A DNA stretch of 53,116 nucleotides from Bacteroidales bacterium (GTDB lineage Bacteria; Bacteroidota; Bacteroidia; Bacteroidales; UBA932). The position numbers and the translations under genes were made by a program. Where the stretch lies: positions 1-53,116 of the forward strand of contig JAFZXU010000029.1 of assembly GCA_017616655.1 (NCBI GenBank), in the 5' to 3' direction. A model generated the notes under the pieces. It did not search any database. It was not told where the DNA came from and saw only the letters and a list, made by a program, of their open reading frames with translations. This document shows positions 7,857-18,400 of this stretch, piece by piece (the first letter of the stretch is position 1; each line of letters starts with the position of its first letter).

Positions 7857-9107
7857 TTATTCGCGGATGGCCTTGATGCCGGGGAGTTCGATGCCTTCGA
7901 GGTATTCGAGCATCGCGCCGCCGCCGGTGGAGACGTAACTCACCTTATCGGCATAGCCCAGCTGGTTGATGGCAGCCACCGAGTCGCCTCCGCCTACCAG
8001 GGTGAAGGTGCCTTTGGCGGTAGCCTCGGCCAGCAGGCGTGCCATGGCGTTGGTGCCGGTAGCGAAGTTGCTCATCTCGAAGACACCCATCGGGCCGTTC
8101 CAAAGCACGGTCTTCGAGTTGTCTATAACCTCTTTCCAGAGCGCCACCGAAGAGGGGGCAGCATCCATTCCCATCCAGCCGTCGGGAATGTCCATCTTAT
8201 TGACTACCTGTGACTTGGCCTCATTGTCAAAGGCGTCCGCAACCACCACTTCCTCTCCAAAGACCATCTTCACGCCCTTCTCCTTGGCCTTTGCGAGGAT
8301 ATTGAGCGCGGTCTCGATCTGGTCATCCTCGCAGAGCGACTTGCCTACCTTTCCGCCCTGCGCCTTAACGAAGGTATAGACCATTCCGCCGCCGATGATG
8401 ATGTTGTCCACCTTGTCGATGAGGTTCTCTATGATGCCGATCTTGGAGGAAACCTTTGCTCCGCCCAGCACTGCAGTAACGGGATGCACGGGATTCTTGA
8501 CCACCTTGTCGATGGCGGTAATCTCGGCCTCCATCAGGTAGCCGAACATCTTGTCCTTGGGGAAATACTTGGCAATCAGAGAGGTGGAGGCGTGGGCGCG
8601 GTGCGCCGTGCCGAAGGCGTCGTTCACATAGCAGTCGGCGTAGGAAGCCAGCTTGGCTGTGAATGCCTTCTGGCTCTCCTTCACGGCAGCCTTCGCCGCC
8701 TTCTTCTCCTCTTCGGATGCATCCTCAGCCAGTCCGCGGGGCTTGCCCTCCTCCTCGGCGTAGAAGCGGAGGTTTTCGAGAAGCAGGACGTCGCCGGGCT
8801 TGAGCGCTGCAGCCTGCTCGTCCGCCTTCTGGCAGTCGGGAGCGAACTGCACCGGAACCCCCAGGAGTTCCTGTACCCTTGCCACGATATGCTTGAGGGA
8901 GAACTTCTCCGCGGGGTCCTTGGGCTTTCCGAGGTGCGACATCACTATCAGCGCCCCGCCGCCTGCGAGAATCTTCTTGAGGGTCGGAATCGCCGCCCTG
9001 ATGCGGGTATCGTCGGTTATGTTGAAATCAGCGTCGAGCGGAACATTGAAATCCACCCTGACAATGGCCTTCTTGCCGGTGAAATCGTAAGTGTCGATAT
9101 TTTTCAT
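7857..9107 (-). CDS. pgk: Phosphoglycerate kinase
   Basis: This 416-residue monomeric glycolytic kinase interconverts 1,3-bisphosphoglycerate plus ADP and 3-phosphoglycerate plus ATP. Family landmarks are visible in order: [14 protein letters not shown], the substrate loop [23 protein letters not shown], the hinge [20 protein letters not shown], and the nucleotide-binding [11 protein letters not shown] with the C-terminal [13 protein letters not shown]. Length is standard. A TAAATTTG -7 box lies 22 nt upstream. The exported BPL_N gene follows on the same strand 13 bp after the stop, with no obvious functional link. Confidence 0.98.
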   Translation of the reverse strand: MKNIDTYDFTGKKAIVRVDFNVPLDADFNITDDTRIRAAIPTLKKILAGGGALIVMSHLGKPKDPAEKFSLKHIVARVQELLGVPVQFAPDCQKADEQAAALKPGDVLLLENLRFYAEEEGKPRGLAEDASEEEKKAAKAAVKESQKAFTAKLASYADCYVNDAFGTAHRAHASTSLIAKYFPKDKMFGYLMEAEITAIDKVVKNPVHPVTAVLGGAKVSSKIGIIENLIDKVDNIIIGGGMVYTFVKAQGGKVGKSLCEDDQIETALNILAKAKEKGVKMVFGEEVVVADAFDNEAKSQVVNKMDIPDGWMGMDAAPSSVALWKEVIDNSKTVLWNGPMGVFEMSNFATGTNAMARLLAEATAKGTFTLVGGGDSVAAINQLGYADKVSYVSTGGGAMLEYLEGIELPGIKAIRE

Positions 9108-9129
9108 TGTACTTGTATTTACAGATATG

Positions 9130-9137
9130 CAAATTTA
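9130..9137 (-). promoter_or_regulatory. Putative -7 element for pgk
   Basis: The minus-strand TAAATTTG is a perfect TAnnTTTG and lies 22 nt before the pgk ATG at 9107. A -33 TTTG at the right spacing is not evident. Confidence 0.55.
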
Positions 9138-9235
9138 AGGAAAGTCTGAGAATTGTACTATTATTATAATTTGCATGACAAATGGAGGAGGCTAAAGCTA
9201 CATATCGGGGATATGTTACATTTTATCAGATTATA

Positions 9236-10096
9236 TCAATTATCATATACTATTATGGGAAGAATGATTTTACTTAAGTCAGTGTTATTAGAATATACTT
9301 TAAGGTAACAGGCGACATCACGAAAAAAATCACTGTCAGAAATACGACTGACAACCTTTTGCGGAACAGCTGTAGTGAAGCTGTTATTGTAATCAATTGA
9401 ATCGGCATAATAAATGGTGTCGTACACAGGAAAATGAAATGACGTAGAATCACACATAGGATAATACTCTACAATAGCTTTAACAGGGAAAAATCGCTTT
9501 CTCTCTGTCGGATAGAGTTTCTTTTTATATAGATATACTTTCGAGTAATTAGCGCTAATACTATCTATCAACCTCGCTAATTGGGCATATTGGAAGTTAA
9601 AAATGTATTGTCCCTTGGAATTAAACACAGCTGGTGAGGGTTCATAGATTAATTTATGCTCTAGATAAGATTCAGGATTATTAATCCAAAATAGAGGATG
9701 CCCATACACACAACAACCAACTCTCTTTCGAGGCGAGTAAATAAAGATTGAGTCTCCGTAATATGCAAATCTCAGTCTATTCTTTTTGAGAATATCGACA
9801 TAATCATTACCCGAATCGTCGAAATAATCATAGCTGGTCGAATCCTGCTTTTTCCATTCATTTAAGAAATCGGTAATATCAGAAATACTTGAAGGAAGGG
9901 CATAATTACATCTTGAATAGAAATCGACAATACTATTAAGCTCTGACGAACACTCGTGTTTTTTTGCTTTTTGCCTAATGCTCTCCTTATTGCTGCAGCA
10001 ACCCCCTAAAAGCATTACTAATACTGCAACAATTGAAGCACTCTTAAGGGAAAAGATTTTGAATCGCTTTTGAAAACTTGTTTGCATTTTCCTCAT
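9236..10096 (-). CDS. Hypothetical lipoprotein following an RHS C-terminal cassette (candidate immunity protein)
   Basis: This protein has 286 residues from the ATG at 10096, with an alternative ATG at 10087. It has an N-terminal hydrophobic stretch and a lipobox (SIVAVLVMLLGGCC), so it is probably lipid-anchored. The rest, rich in Tyr and Ser, matches no family I know. Its start overlaps the 3' end of the RHS gene by about 45-50 bp, the tight coupling expected of a toxin and immunity pair. It is strongly AT-rich, like the RHS C-terminal region and unlike the RHS core. The immunity role is inferred from position only. Confidence 0.65.
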   Translation of the reverse strand: MRKMQTSFQKRFKIFSLKSASIVAVLVMLLGGCCSNKESIRQKAKKHECSSELNSIVDFYSRCNYALPSSISDITDFLNEWKKQDSTSYDYFDDSGNDYVDILKKNRLRFAYYGDSIFIYSPRKRVGCCVYGHPLFWINNPESYLEHKLIYEPSPAVFNSKGQYIFNFQYAQLARLIDSISANYSKVYLYKKKLYPTERKRFFPVKAIVEYYPMCDSTSFHFPVYDTIYYADSIDYNNSFTTAVPQKVVSRISDSDFFRDVACYLKVYSNNTDLSKIILPIIVYDN

Positions 10097-11459
10097 CAAA
10101 ATTTATCTGTAATACCTCGTATTCATGGTTGTTGCTTAATATCAAAAAGAACCCTTCCCAACGCGTAGAATTAAAAGGACCGAACTTGATCTCTTTACTC
10201 TTTTGGGGCATCTGTTGTATGTGTAGCTGATTATTCTCTCTATTGTTTTTTGCTCTATAAAAAGTTCCACTCTCTTTTCCGTATTTACTTTTAAAGGATT
10301 TTCCTTCATAGCAGAATAAGTATTCCTTAGGCGTCATGCCGAAGTAAAAGTCTTCATGCGCTTCGCCATCTCCTTTTGTGTAAGCTTTAATAATGATCTT
10401 ATCAATCCTCTGATACAATAATCCATTTAGCAATAACTTTCCTTCTTTGTTTTTTAGAGGTACTTTATTACCAAACAAAGAATAATATGTATTATCTTTA
10501 ACAAAAGTGTATCCCAAATGCGTATAATTACCATTTTTCAATTCACCGTCGCTTAGTTTGTGATCAAAATACACATAGTCTATTACACCATTATCATTCT
10601 TTTCATACCAATCAAGTCCATATGGATCCACAAAGTTCACCGGATCATTCCCACAATAGTTATACTGGGTGAAGCTGGTGTATTTGTCCGCCATCGGGTC
10701 CTGCTGCAGCCAGCGACCGATGACAGGGTCATAGAATCTTGCTCCGAAGTCAAGATAGGGTGCTAGGCCTGTAGAGATGTTCTGCCGTTCCTTGCCGCTG
10801 AAGCCATAGCGGTTGCTTGAAAGGGTAGGGAATGTCGAGTTCGGATGCTTGACGCCAAATGGATAGTAGTCACTACGTTCTACTACTGCATTGTCAGTGA
10901 CAATAACCCTGACACTTCCCAGATGGTCTGTTACATACTTCCTGACGGTCAAGCCCGTTCCACTGGCCTCAATCCTTCCTCCTGCATATGGTGCGCTCTC
11001 GAATGAGTAGCTGGCGCTATCTTCCTCTTCATCTTCAGGGCCCCGTAGATTGACATTCTTTGCCACCTTTATATAAGTGCCTGTCGTATCCCGCCATCTC
11101 TTTGCCGTAGCGTTCGCGCCCCTGCTTTCATCCCCCGGGCCGCCAGGCTCTGCGACAGGTTCCTGCAGATTAAAGACTATATCTCCCAGCCAGGCGAGCC
11201 CCAGCCCTGTCTCCTCGCGGTGCAGGGCCACCTTGGTGCCGTCGGCAAGGTAGTCGTAGAACACCATCAAGTCGCTCTGCCCGTCGTTGAACCACGATGG
11301 AAGATTAAGTATGTTGTAGCCTATGGCCATACCTCTTGCCGCATCTCCGGTGACGTTGCCGTTCTTGTCGTATGTTATGCCTCTTTCGTTCCAGGCATTG
11401 GAAGAAGCCGTGAAACGATTATATATAACCACAGGATCCTGCTGGAATAGTATCGTCAT
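10044..11459 (-). pseudogene. RHS core fragment with variable C-terminal domain (displaced RHS-CT module)
   Basis: The 471-residue frame begins inside an RHS protein: YDKNGNVTGDAARG and FYDYLADGTKVALHR are YD-repeat-type segments, and there is no signal peptide. It contains the RHS-associated core end (YGFSGKERQ, LDFGARFYDPVIGRWLQQDP, YNYCGNDPVNFVDPYG). After DPYG an unrelated AT-rich C-terminus of about 190 residues begins (DWYEKNDNGVIDY...), the usual place for a polymorphic toxin domain. I cannot name its activity. A stop codon lies in frame just before the nominal ATG, so the N-terminal part of the gene is missing. The ATG at 11459 lies in the 3' end of the preceding lipoprotein gene. Confidence 0.75.
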
Positions 11460-12093
11460 GCTTATCTAAATAATGATAACGGTTTATGCTGTTCTGCTTA
11501 ATAGAGGGATTGTTTTTTTCAAAGTAGTGAATATCTCTTTTTGAAAAGACTGGTGCAAGAGTCAGTTTATAAAACTGAAAATCATTCTGCAGTATATCTA
11601 ATTCTTCTGGAGAATGATAGAAGCAATCAGGCCTAGTTAAGATAATAATAAAATAGCGGGGCACTCTCTTGAACTTATATACAGTGCCGAAGTCAGTCTC
11701 CTTATACTTGTCAAGGAAATCATAATAGAGATAACGCAATGAGATATCTTCGTTATACTGCGGATAAAGGAAACCATTATGGCGAATATCTTTTACAGCA
11801 ACACAAAAATTGTTCAAAAAAAGCGAGGACAATGCATTCTCAAAGTCATCTACAGTATACATCCAATAGACATATTTACTTTTTGTTAAGTCTTGCTCAT
11901 ATAATGAATCTAATAATCTTTCAGAAGAAACATATATAGCAGAGTCCGATTGAATGACTATAGGATTGTCTATAGAAAGATTATCGATTATATATGAGTA
12001 AGGGATATTGTTAGGGAAAAAAAACGATTCCTCCCTGCATCCTAAAATAGCAGTCATTGTCAACAATAACAGAACTACCGAACGGTTATTCAT
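11419..12093 (-). CDS. Hypothetical lipoprotein paired with an RHS-type metallopeptidase domain
   Basis: This 224-residue protein has a lipoprotein signal (VVLLLLTMTAILGCRE). The middle is AT-rich and not recognisable. Its start overlaps the stop of the preceding HExxH-domain fragment by 4 bp (ATGA), which supports translational coupling and a partner or immunity role (inference). The last residues (DTIPAGSCGYI) are encoded by RHS core DNA read in another frame. The natural C-terminus was therefore probably replaced when the RHS fragment was joined here. Confidence 0.65.
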   Translation of the reverse strand: MNNRSVVLLLLTMTAILGCREESFFFPNNIPYSYIIDNLSIDNPIVIQSDSAIYVSSERLLDSLYEQDLTKSKYVYWMYTVDDFENALSSLFLNNFCVAVKDIRHNGFLYPQYNEDISLRYLYYDFLDKYKETDFGTVYKFKRVPRYFIIILTRPDCFYHSPEELDILQNDFQFYKLTLAPVFSKRDIHYFEKNNPSIKQNSINRYHYLDKHDDTIPAGSCGYI

Positions 12094-12482
12094 TTGAAAA
12101 AACTCTTTAGATAATCAATAAATGTTTGTTTATATATTGTTTGGCCATGTCCTTTTTCAATGATATCATTAATAGTGCCCTGAGTAATGCTGGTGTCATC
12201 AATAACCTTAGGACGATAATCTCTCATTAAACCTTCATTAGCGTGTCTATCCTGGTCGTCTATGGGATTGTTCCCGCCTAATGAATGTATCATTTCATGT
12301 GCAATGGAGTAATAATCATCATCAGACTTATTGCCAATAGTTATTAATCTATGATTTACTGGAGATGTACCTGCTAGGGCATTGCCTTTTTTTCCGACAT
12401 ATTCTTTTGGGGACAAGTCAATACGGTTGTAATCAGACGAAGAAAAGATGTCATTAATATTTATTAATGAGATTTGCTCAGA
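12090..12482 (-). pseudogene. Orphan RHS C-terminal domain with HExxH metallopeptidase motif
   Basis: An open frame runs from about 12482 to 12090 with no good start. The only candidate is a TTG at 12416, and residues upstream of it (NDIFSSSDYNRIDLSPKEY) continue in frame. It encodes YYSIAHEMIHSLGG, a clear HExxH zinc-peptidase motif, followed by DDQDRHANEG, which could supply further ligands. Such domains occur as RHS toxin tips. It lies directly behind the RHS N-terminal fragment but in a different frame, with the RHS repeat body missing. It may be untranslated, or read through a frameshift. The lipoprotein gene overlaps its stop by 4 bp. Confidence 0.65.
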
Positions 12483-12751
12483 TTATTGAAAGAATAATCC
12501 AGAGAGACCGGTATTTCGAAATCTTCGTCCTTATATGTGTATATCGGCAGCGAATATTGAAATGTTCCCGTATATAGCGATGGCGTCAGATTGCCGTACT
12601 TCGTCATTTCAAAGGCCTGTGCCGACGGACGGATGTTAGCATTGTAGCTGAACGGGTCTGTGTCCTGGGCGTAACTATATTTCGAGCCAAAGAGGACGAT
12701 GAATATGAATAAGAACCACCGTCTAAAAGAATAATAACAAGATAAAGCCAT
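12464..12751 (-). pseudogene. N-terminal fragment of an RHS family protein
   Basis: This 95-residue remnant has a signal peptide (FLFIFIVLFGSKYSYAQ) followed by the typical Bacteroidota RHS N-terminus (TDPFSYNANIRPSAQAFEM, GNLTPSLYTGTFQYSLPIYTYK, FEIPVSLDYSFN). The similarity breaks after YSFN, and the frame closes a few codons later. The bulk of an RHS gene, normally thousands of bases, has been deleted, joining the N-terminus to the HExxH cassette out of frame. It is unlikely to be functional. Confidence 0.8.
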
Positions 12752-13099
12752 ATTATTGCGATAGGTTGTTTCAAAGGTAATGATTTATACCAAAAGATAC
12801 AATTGACGTTAGGTTGTCGTATTCCCTTTCCGGGCAAAGTGGAGCAGGATAGTAAAATGTAACTTGTTGATTATCAGGATTCTTTTGCGGAAGAATCTGC
12901 TCCACGTGCCAAGTAAGGACTATGGAGTAGGTGGCCAAAAGCTAACCGTCTGATTATTAGTTTTTTACAAATGGCGAGTCTGCTCCATTTTGCCCAAAAC
13001 ACCTAAAAGAAACGACTTTCAGCCGGAGACGATACTCTGGAGTATCGCGAAGGCGCGGAAAGCCATAATAGCGAAGTTTTTGGTATATTTGCATTCGTT
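12752..13099. other. Intergenic region with MITE-like inverted repeats
   Basis: No gene is visible in this stretch. GGGCAAAGTGGAGCAG at 12832-12847 and CTGCTCCATTTTGCCC at 12980-12995 form an inverted repeat with one mismatch over 16 bp. They bound a 164-bp segment. A third partial copy (CTGCTCCACGTGCC) lies at 12897-12910. This looks like a miniature inverted-repeat element or a transposon remnant. No clear target-site duplication is visible. The 3' part of the region carries the promoter of the methyltransferase gene. Confidence 0.5.
13084..13091 (+). promoter_or_regulatory. Putative -7 element, possibly leaderless start
   Basis: TATATTTG is a perfect TAnnTTTG and ends 8 nt before the ATG at 13100. 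Transcription would start at or within a base or two of the start codon, so the mRNA may be leaderless. No -33 TTTG is seen at the consensus distance. Confidence 0.5.
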
Positions 13100-13999
13100 A
13101 TGACCATCGAATATCCTTCGCCGGACTGGTCCGACTATGAGCTTTTAGACTCGGGAGACGGCTCGAAGCTTGAGCGCTTCGGGCGGTGCGTGATGATTCG
13201 CCCCGAGCCCAAGGCGCTGTGGCACAAGACAATGAGCGACGAGCAGTGGCGCTCCGCAGCCCACGTGGAATTCAAGCCCGGCGCCGGATTCGCCAAGGCC
13301 GGAAAGGAGGACAGCGGATCGTGGGTCAATCTCAAGAAGACCCCCGAACAGTGGGTGATAGGCTATCCCCAGGTGGGCTTCAAGCTGCGCCTCGGCCTCA
13401 CCGCATTCAAGCACGTGGGAGTCTTCCCCGAACAGGCCACCAACTGGGACTACATCTACGCCAACACGCGTGAGATAGCTAAGCGTACCGGCGCCAAACC
13501 CAAGGTCCTCAATCTCTTTGCCTACACCGGCGCCGCATCCCTCGCCGCCTGCAAGGCCGGAGCCGAGGTAACACACCTCGACTCTGTGAGGCAGGTGGTT
13601 ACCTGGGCCCGCGAAAATATGGAGCTCAGCGGGCTGGACGGCATAAGGTGGATGGTGGAGGACGCCCTGAAGTTCGCCAAACGGGCACAGCGCCGCGGCA
13701 CCCTATACAACGGCATAATCCTCGATCCGCCCGCATACGGCCGCGGACCCGACGGGGAGCGATGGACCCTCGAGGAGAGTCTCTACGAGATATTGCAGTG
13801 CTGCGCCTCAATCCTGGCGCCGAAGGACAGTTTTCTGGTACTCAATTTGTACTCGAACGGATACTCAGCGGTGCTGGCCGAGACCCTCGTGCGCTGTGCC
13901 TTCGGCCCGGAAGGGGAGCTGCAGTGCGGCGAGTCAGTGCTTCGCGACAATTTCGGCAAGTCGCTGCCGCTCAGTGTTTTCACAAGACTAAAACGATAA
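13100..13999 (+). CDS. Class I SAM-dependent methyltransferase (RlmI/RlmK-like)
   Basis: This 299-residue cytoplasmic protein is of the Methyltrans_SAM type related to 23S rRNA methyltransferases. The SAM-binding motif I is visible (VLNLFAYTGAASLAACKAGA, near residue 140), followed by the acidic end of strand 2 (VTHLDSV). The catalytic-site signature is LDPPAYGRGPDG (about residue 212). The N-terminal portion precedes it as in bacterial homologues lacking a PUA domain. The target, rRNA or other, cannot be fixed from sequence. lgt follows 6 bp later on the same strand, so they probably share a transcript. Confidence 0.88.
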   Translation: MTIEYPSPDWSDYELLDSGDGSKLERFGRCVMIRPEPKALWHKTMSDEQWRSAAHVEFKPGAGFAKAGKEDSGSWVNLKKTPEQWVIGYPQVGFKLRLGLTAFKHVGVFPEQATNWDYIYANTREIAKRTGAKPKVLNLFAYTGAASLAACKAGAEVTHLDSVRQVVTWARENMELSGLDGIRWMVEDALKFAKRAQRRGTLYNGIILDPPAYGRGPDGERWTLEESLYEILQCCASILAPKDSFLVLNLYSNGYSAVLAETLVRCAFGPEGELQCGESVLRDNFGKSLPLSVFTRLKR

Positions 14000-14005
14000 T
14001 TTGAT

Positions 14006-14875
14006 ATGGATTTTCTCTCTGTCGTCTGGAACGTCGATCCCATCATCTGCCGCATAGGCCCCCTGGCCCTGCGCTACTATTCCATACTCTTCGTGCTCGG
14101 GTTCCCGATCGGATACTGGCTCTTCATCAAGTTCTACAAGCGTGAAAAGGTCGATACCGACCTTCTGGAGCCGCTGCTCTATGCCCTGTTGATAGGTACC
14201 ATAGTGGGCGCGCGCCTCGGCCACTGCTTCTTCTACCAGCCCGATTACTACCTGACAAAAGCCCATTGGCTGGAAATTTTCCAGCCCTGGAAGGGCGGCC
14301 TGGCATCCCACGGCGGCGCTATCGGAGTGCTGCTGGCAGTGTGGTGGTATAGCGCGAAATACGGTAAGAAGAACAATTTCGACATGATGTGGGTGCTCGA
14401 CCGCCTGGTCATCGCAGTCTGCTTCGCCGGCTGTCTCATCCGCCTCGGAAACCTCTTCAACTCAGAGATTTACGGCAACGAGACCACCCTTCCCTGGGGC
14501 TTCATCTTCCAGCGCCGCGGAGAGGTCGTGCCCAAGCATCCCACCCAGATTTACGAGGCGCTCTCCTATCTGATTCTCGGATTCATCCTCCTCTGGGTCT
14601 ATTGGCGCAAGAGTGAAAAGGTCTTCCGCGGATGGCTTTTCGGCGCCTTCTTCATCGGCTGCTTCGGAATGCGCTTCCTGATAGAGTTCATCAAGATGCC
14701 GCAGGTCGATTTCGAGGTGGGTATGAAACTCAATATGGGCCAGTTGCTCAGCATACCCTTCATCATTGCAGGTATAATCAGCATAATCTGGAGTTACAGG
14801 GCCAGGAAGCCGCTTCTGCGCGAGGAGCCGAAAAACTACTGCCCCCCGCCCAAATCAGCGAAACAGGCTGCCTAG
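14006..14875 (+). CDS. lgt: Prolipoprotein diacylglyceryl transferase
   Basis: This 289-residue inner-membrane enzyme transfers diacylglycerol from phosphatidylglycerol to the lipobox Cys of prolipoproteins. It is the first maturation step for the many lipoproteins in this window. Several hydrophobic segments are visible ([38 protein letters not shown]). The Lgt core motifs are present: [13 protein letters not shown] and the signature [14 protein letters not shown], then [12 protein letters not shown]. The C-terminal tail is basic. Its TAG overlaps the smpB stop through a shared CTAG (14872-14875). Confidence 0.96.
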   Translation: MDFLSVVWNVDPIICRIGPLALRYYSILFVLGFPIGYWLFIKFYKREKVDTDLLEPLLYALLIGTIVGARLGHCFFYQPDYYLTKAHWLEIFQPWKGGLASHGGAIGVLLAVWWYSAKYGKKNNFDMMWVLDRLVIAVCFAGCLIRLGNLFNSEIYGNETTLPWGFIFQRRGEVVPKHPTQIYEALSYLILGFILLWVYWRKSEKVFRGWLFGAFFIGCFGMRFLIEFIKMPQVDFEVGMKLNMGQLLSIPFIIAGIISIIWSYRARKPLLREEPKNYCPPPKSAKQAA

Positions 14876-15327
14876 TAGCGCTCCGATTCGCGCCTGAGGT
14901 CCTTTTCCTTGATGCTTTCGCGCTTGTCGAACTCGCGTTTACCGCGGGCGAGGGCGATGTTGACTTTAGCGTAGCCGTTCTCGGAGATGAACATCCGCGT
15001 CGTGACTATGGTGAGCCCCTTTTCCTTGACGGCGCGCTGCAGTTTGTTCAGCTCCTTGCGGGTAAGCAGCAGCTTGCGGTCACGCTTGGGCTCCTGGCGG
15101 CTGAAGGCCGAACCCCACCAGTATTCCGCTATGTTCATATTCCTGACATAGAGCTCGTTGCCCGAGAAATAGCACCAGCTGTCCACCAGCGAAACCTTCC
15201 CTTCGCGCACGCTCTTGATTTCGGTGCCGCTCAGGACGATGCCGGCCGTGAAGGTCTCCAGGAACTCGTAGTCGAAGGAGGCTTTCTTGTTGCGGATGTC
15301 TGTTTTCGGTCTCTTTGTCTTTGCCAT
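14872..15327 (-). CDS. smpB: SsrA-binding protein
   Basis: The protein has 151 residues from the ATG at 15327 ([20 protein letters not shown]). The longer frame to 15351 adds a hydrophobic octapeptide not found in SmpB. It binds tmRNA and brings it to stalled ribosomes. Family motifs are visible: [21 protein letters not shown], then [29 protein letters not shown], and the basic C-terminal tail [23 protein letters not shown]. It is convergent with lgt and transcribed alone. The tmRNA gene is not in this window. Confidence 0.97.
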   Translation of the reverse strand: MAKTKRPKTDIRNKKASFDYEFLETFTAGIVLSGTEIKSVREGKVSLVDSWCYFSGNELYVRNMNIAEYWWGSAFSRQEPKRDRKLLLTRKELNKLQRAVKEKGLTIVTTRMFISENGYAKVNIALARGKREFDKRESIKEKDLRRESERY

Positions 15328-15406
15328 AGCGGCTGCAAAAATAGTAAACAATACGTTTTTTTGTGTATAATTGCATATTATTGTAGAAATAACAACCTAA
15401 CACAAT

Positions 15407-18400
15407 ATGCCGATGAAAAAATCTGTTTATTTGAGAAACCTGATACTTCTCCCGGTCCTGCTGCTCGCTGCGTTTGTCGGGCAGGCAAGGACGCTGGACC
15501 CTCAGGGCCAGACGGATGTGAAAAATCAGGTTTCCGGCACTGTGACCGACACGCAGGGTGAAATCCTGGTAGGCGTGGCGGTCCACAATGATGTTACCGG
15601 ACAGTACACTGCGACCGGAGTGGATGGAAACTACACCATCCGGGCGTCCGCCGGTGACAAGCTTACATTCACCTATCTCGGAATGGTTACGCAGACCGTA
15701 CAGGTCGCCGGCCGGAACCGGGTGGATATCATCATGTCTCCTGACAAGGAGATGCTCGAGGAAACTATCGTAGTCGGTTACGGTACGGCCAAGAAGATCA
15801 GTTCCGTGGTCGGTGCTTCAACCCTCGTCAAGTCCGATGCCTTCACCAAGATTCCTGCCGCCAGCGCGGGAGACGCCCTTCAGGGCAAGGTTGCCGGCCT
15901 GCAGGTCTATACCAGTTCCGGTGAGCCGAGCGCTACCGTGTCGATGCGTCTGCGCGGAGTCAACTCCATCAACGCTTCGAACACGCCGCTCTTCATCCTT
16001 GACGGGACTCCGGTCGACGTATCCATCTTCACGGCCCTGAATCCCAACGACATCGAGAACGTGACGGTCATGAAGGACGCTTCCTCCACCGCCATCTACG
16101 GTTCCAGGGCTGCAAACGGCGTCGTTTACATCACCACCAAGAAGGGCTCGGGCGAGAAGCCTACGGTGACTTTCAGCGGTTCGTACGGTATCTCCAACAT
16201 GGCACAGTTCCCTATGGAACTGATGAATGCCGAGGAGTGGTTCGCCTTCCGCGAACTGGCCGATCCGAGCCTCAAGGAAAACGCCCAGTTCCAGCAGCTC
16301 AAGGATTTCCGCCTGAAAAACAACATCGGCACCGACTGGCGCAAGTGGATCCTCAACGAGAACGCCCCGACCTGGAAGGCGGACGTGAGCATTTCCGGCC
16401 GCAGCCAGAGGAGCGACTACTACATTTCGCTTGGCGCATTCAGCCGGGAGGGTATCGAGCCCTACTCCGACATGCAGCGCTACTCCGTCCGTTCGAATGT
16501 AAACAGCAGGATCACGGACTGGCTCAAGATGGGCATCAACCTCAACCTCACATGGCAGGACCACCACACGGCCGGTTATTCGACGGTCAGCACCGGTTAC
16601 TACAACCCTATGAACATCATAGCCTGGGGTCTTCCTTATGCCACTCCCTATGAAATCCTGACCGACGACGCCGGCAATTTCACCGGATACGGCGATGAGC
16701 CCGACTACATCACCGACCTGGGCATGTGGAACTACTTCCGCCGCATGGAGGCTCAGCCTACCAAGCGCACCACCGCCCGCCTGAACGGAAACATCTATCA
16801 GGAAATCACCCCGTTCAAAGGTTTCACCCTTCGCGCGGTCCAGGCTATCGAAGGTTCGGACTACCGCTATACCGGCAAGGTCCTGCCCAACAACATCAAC
16901 CTTGCTACCGTTACGGAAGAGTCGTTCGAGCGCTTCTACCGCCTGACCTCCACCAATACGGCCGAATACAAATTCGCGATTGCCGAAAAGAACCATTTCG
17001 TGCTGCTGGCCGGCCACGAGTCGATCTACTCCAGGGACGAGTACTTCTCCACCTGGACTAACGGACAGACCGATGAGCGCCTGACTAACGTCAACCACGG
17101 TACGCAGGCGAACATTCCTTCCTATACCTTCTCGGAAATCGCCTACAATTCCTTCTTCTCCCGCCTTTCCTACGACTTCGCCGACAAATACTTCCTCGAT
17201 GCCACATACCGTATCGACGGCTCGTCGCTCTTCGGCGCAAACCGCCGTTATGCAAGCTTCTGGTCGGTGGGCGCCATGTGGAACATCGGCAAGGAGGCCT
17301 TCCTCCAGGATGTCGGATGGATTGACAATCTCCAGCTGAAGGCTTCTTACGGAACGACCGGTAACTCCGGCATCAGCAACTATCTGTCATACGGCCTTAC
17401 TTCTACCGGCCGCGTCTATGACGGACAGACCTCCTGGTACCTGGCCTCCCTGAGCAATCCGAACCTGACATGGGAAACCCTCGAAACTCTCAACGTCGGA
17501 CTCAACGGCCGTCTCTGGAATATGTTGAATTTCAATGTCGAGTTTTACAACAAGAAGACGAAGGACATGCTGATGAACATCCCCTATTCCTATATCTCCG
17601 GTTTCTACGGAGGCTGGGGCAATGTGGGTTCGATGCGCAACCGCGGTGTCGACGTGGAGCTGAAATTCGATGTGGTCAACACAAAGGACTGGTATTTCGG
17701 CCTGGGCTTCAACATGAACTACAACAAGAACGTCATTACCGAACTGTATGACGGCCGCGACGAATTCGTGGACGGCAGTTCCGGCCTGAAATATCAGGTG
17801 GGACACGCTTACGGCGAGTTCTTCCTGGTCGACTTCGCAGGAGTTGATCCGGCCAACGGAAAATCGCTCTGGCGCAATGCGGACGGCACCCTGACCAGCA
17901 CCTACTCCGAGAGCAATGCGGTCTTCCTCGGCAAGAACCGCTTCGCGCCCTGGTCGGGCGGCGCTTCGATCGATGCCAGATGGAGAGGCTTCTCATTGAA
18001 CGCCACCTTCTCCGGAGTCGTCGGTAAATATATGGAGAACTACGACCGCTACTTCGTGGAGAATCCGGCATTCGCCGACGAGTCGAACATGACCAAGAGG
18101 ATGATGAATATCTGGACGACCCCCGGGCAGATTACCGACATCCCCAAAGTTGGAGAGGCGGTGCGCCACGACAGCCGTTTCATCGACAACGCTTCGTTCG
18201 TCCGTATGAAGAATCTCCAGATCTCTTACGAATTCCCCAAGGCTCTGATGCAGCGCACCGGCTTCCTGGGAAGTGCAAAACTCTATGTGTCCGGCCGCAA
18301 CCTGCTGACTTTCACCAAGTACACTGGCTGGGATCCGGAAGTCGACGCCATCACGGCCATGGGTAATTATCCTAATACGAAGCAGTATGTCTTCGGAGTC

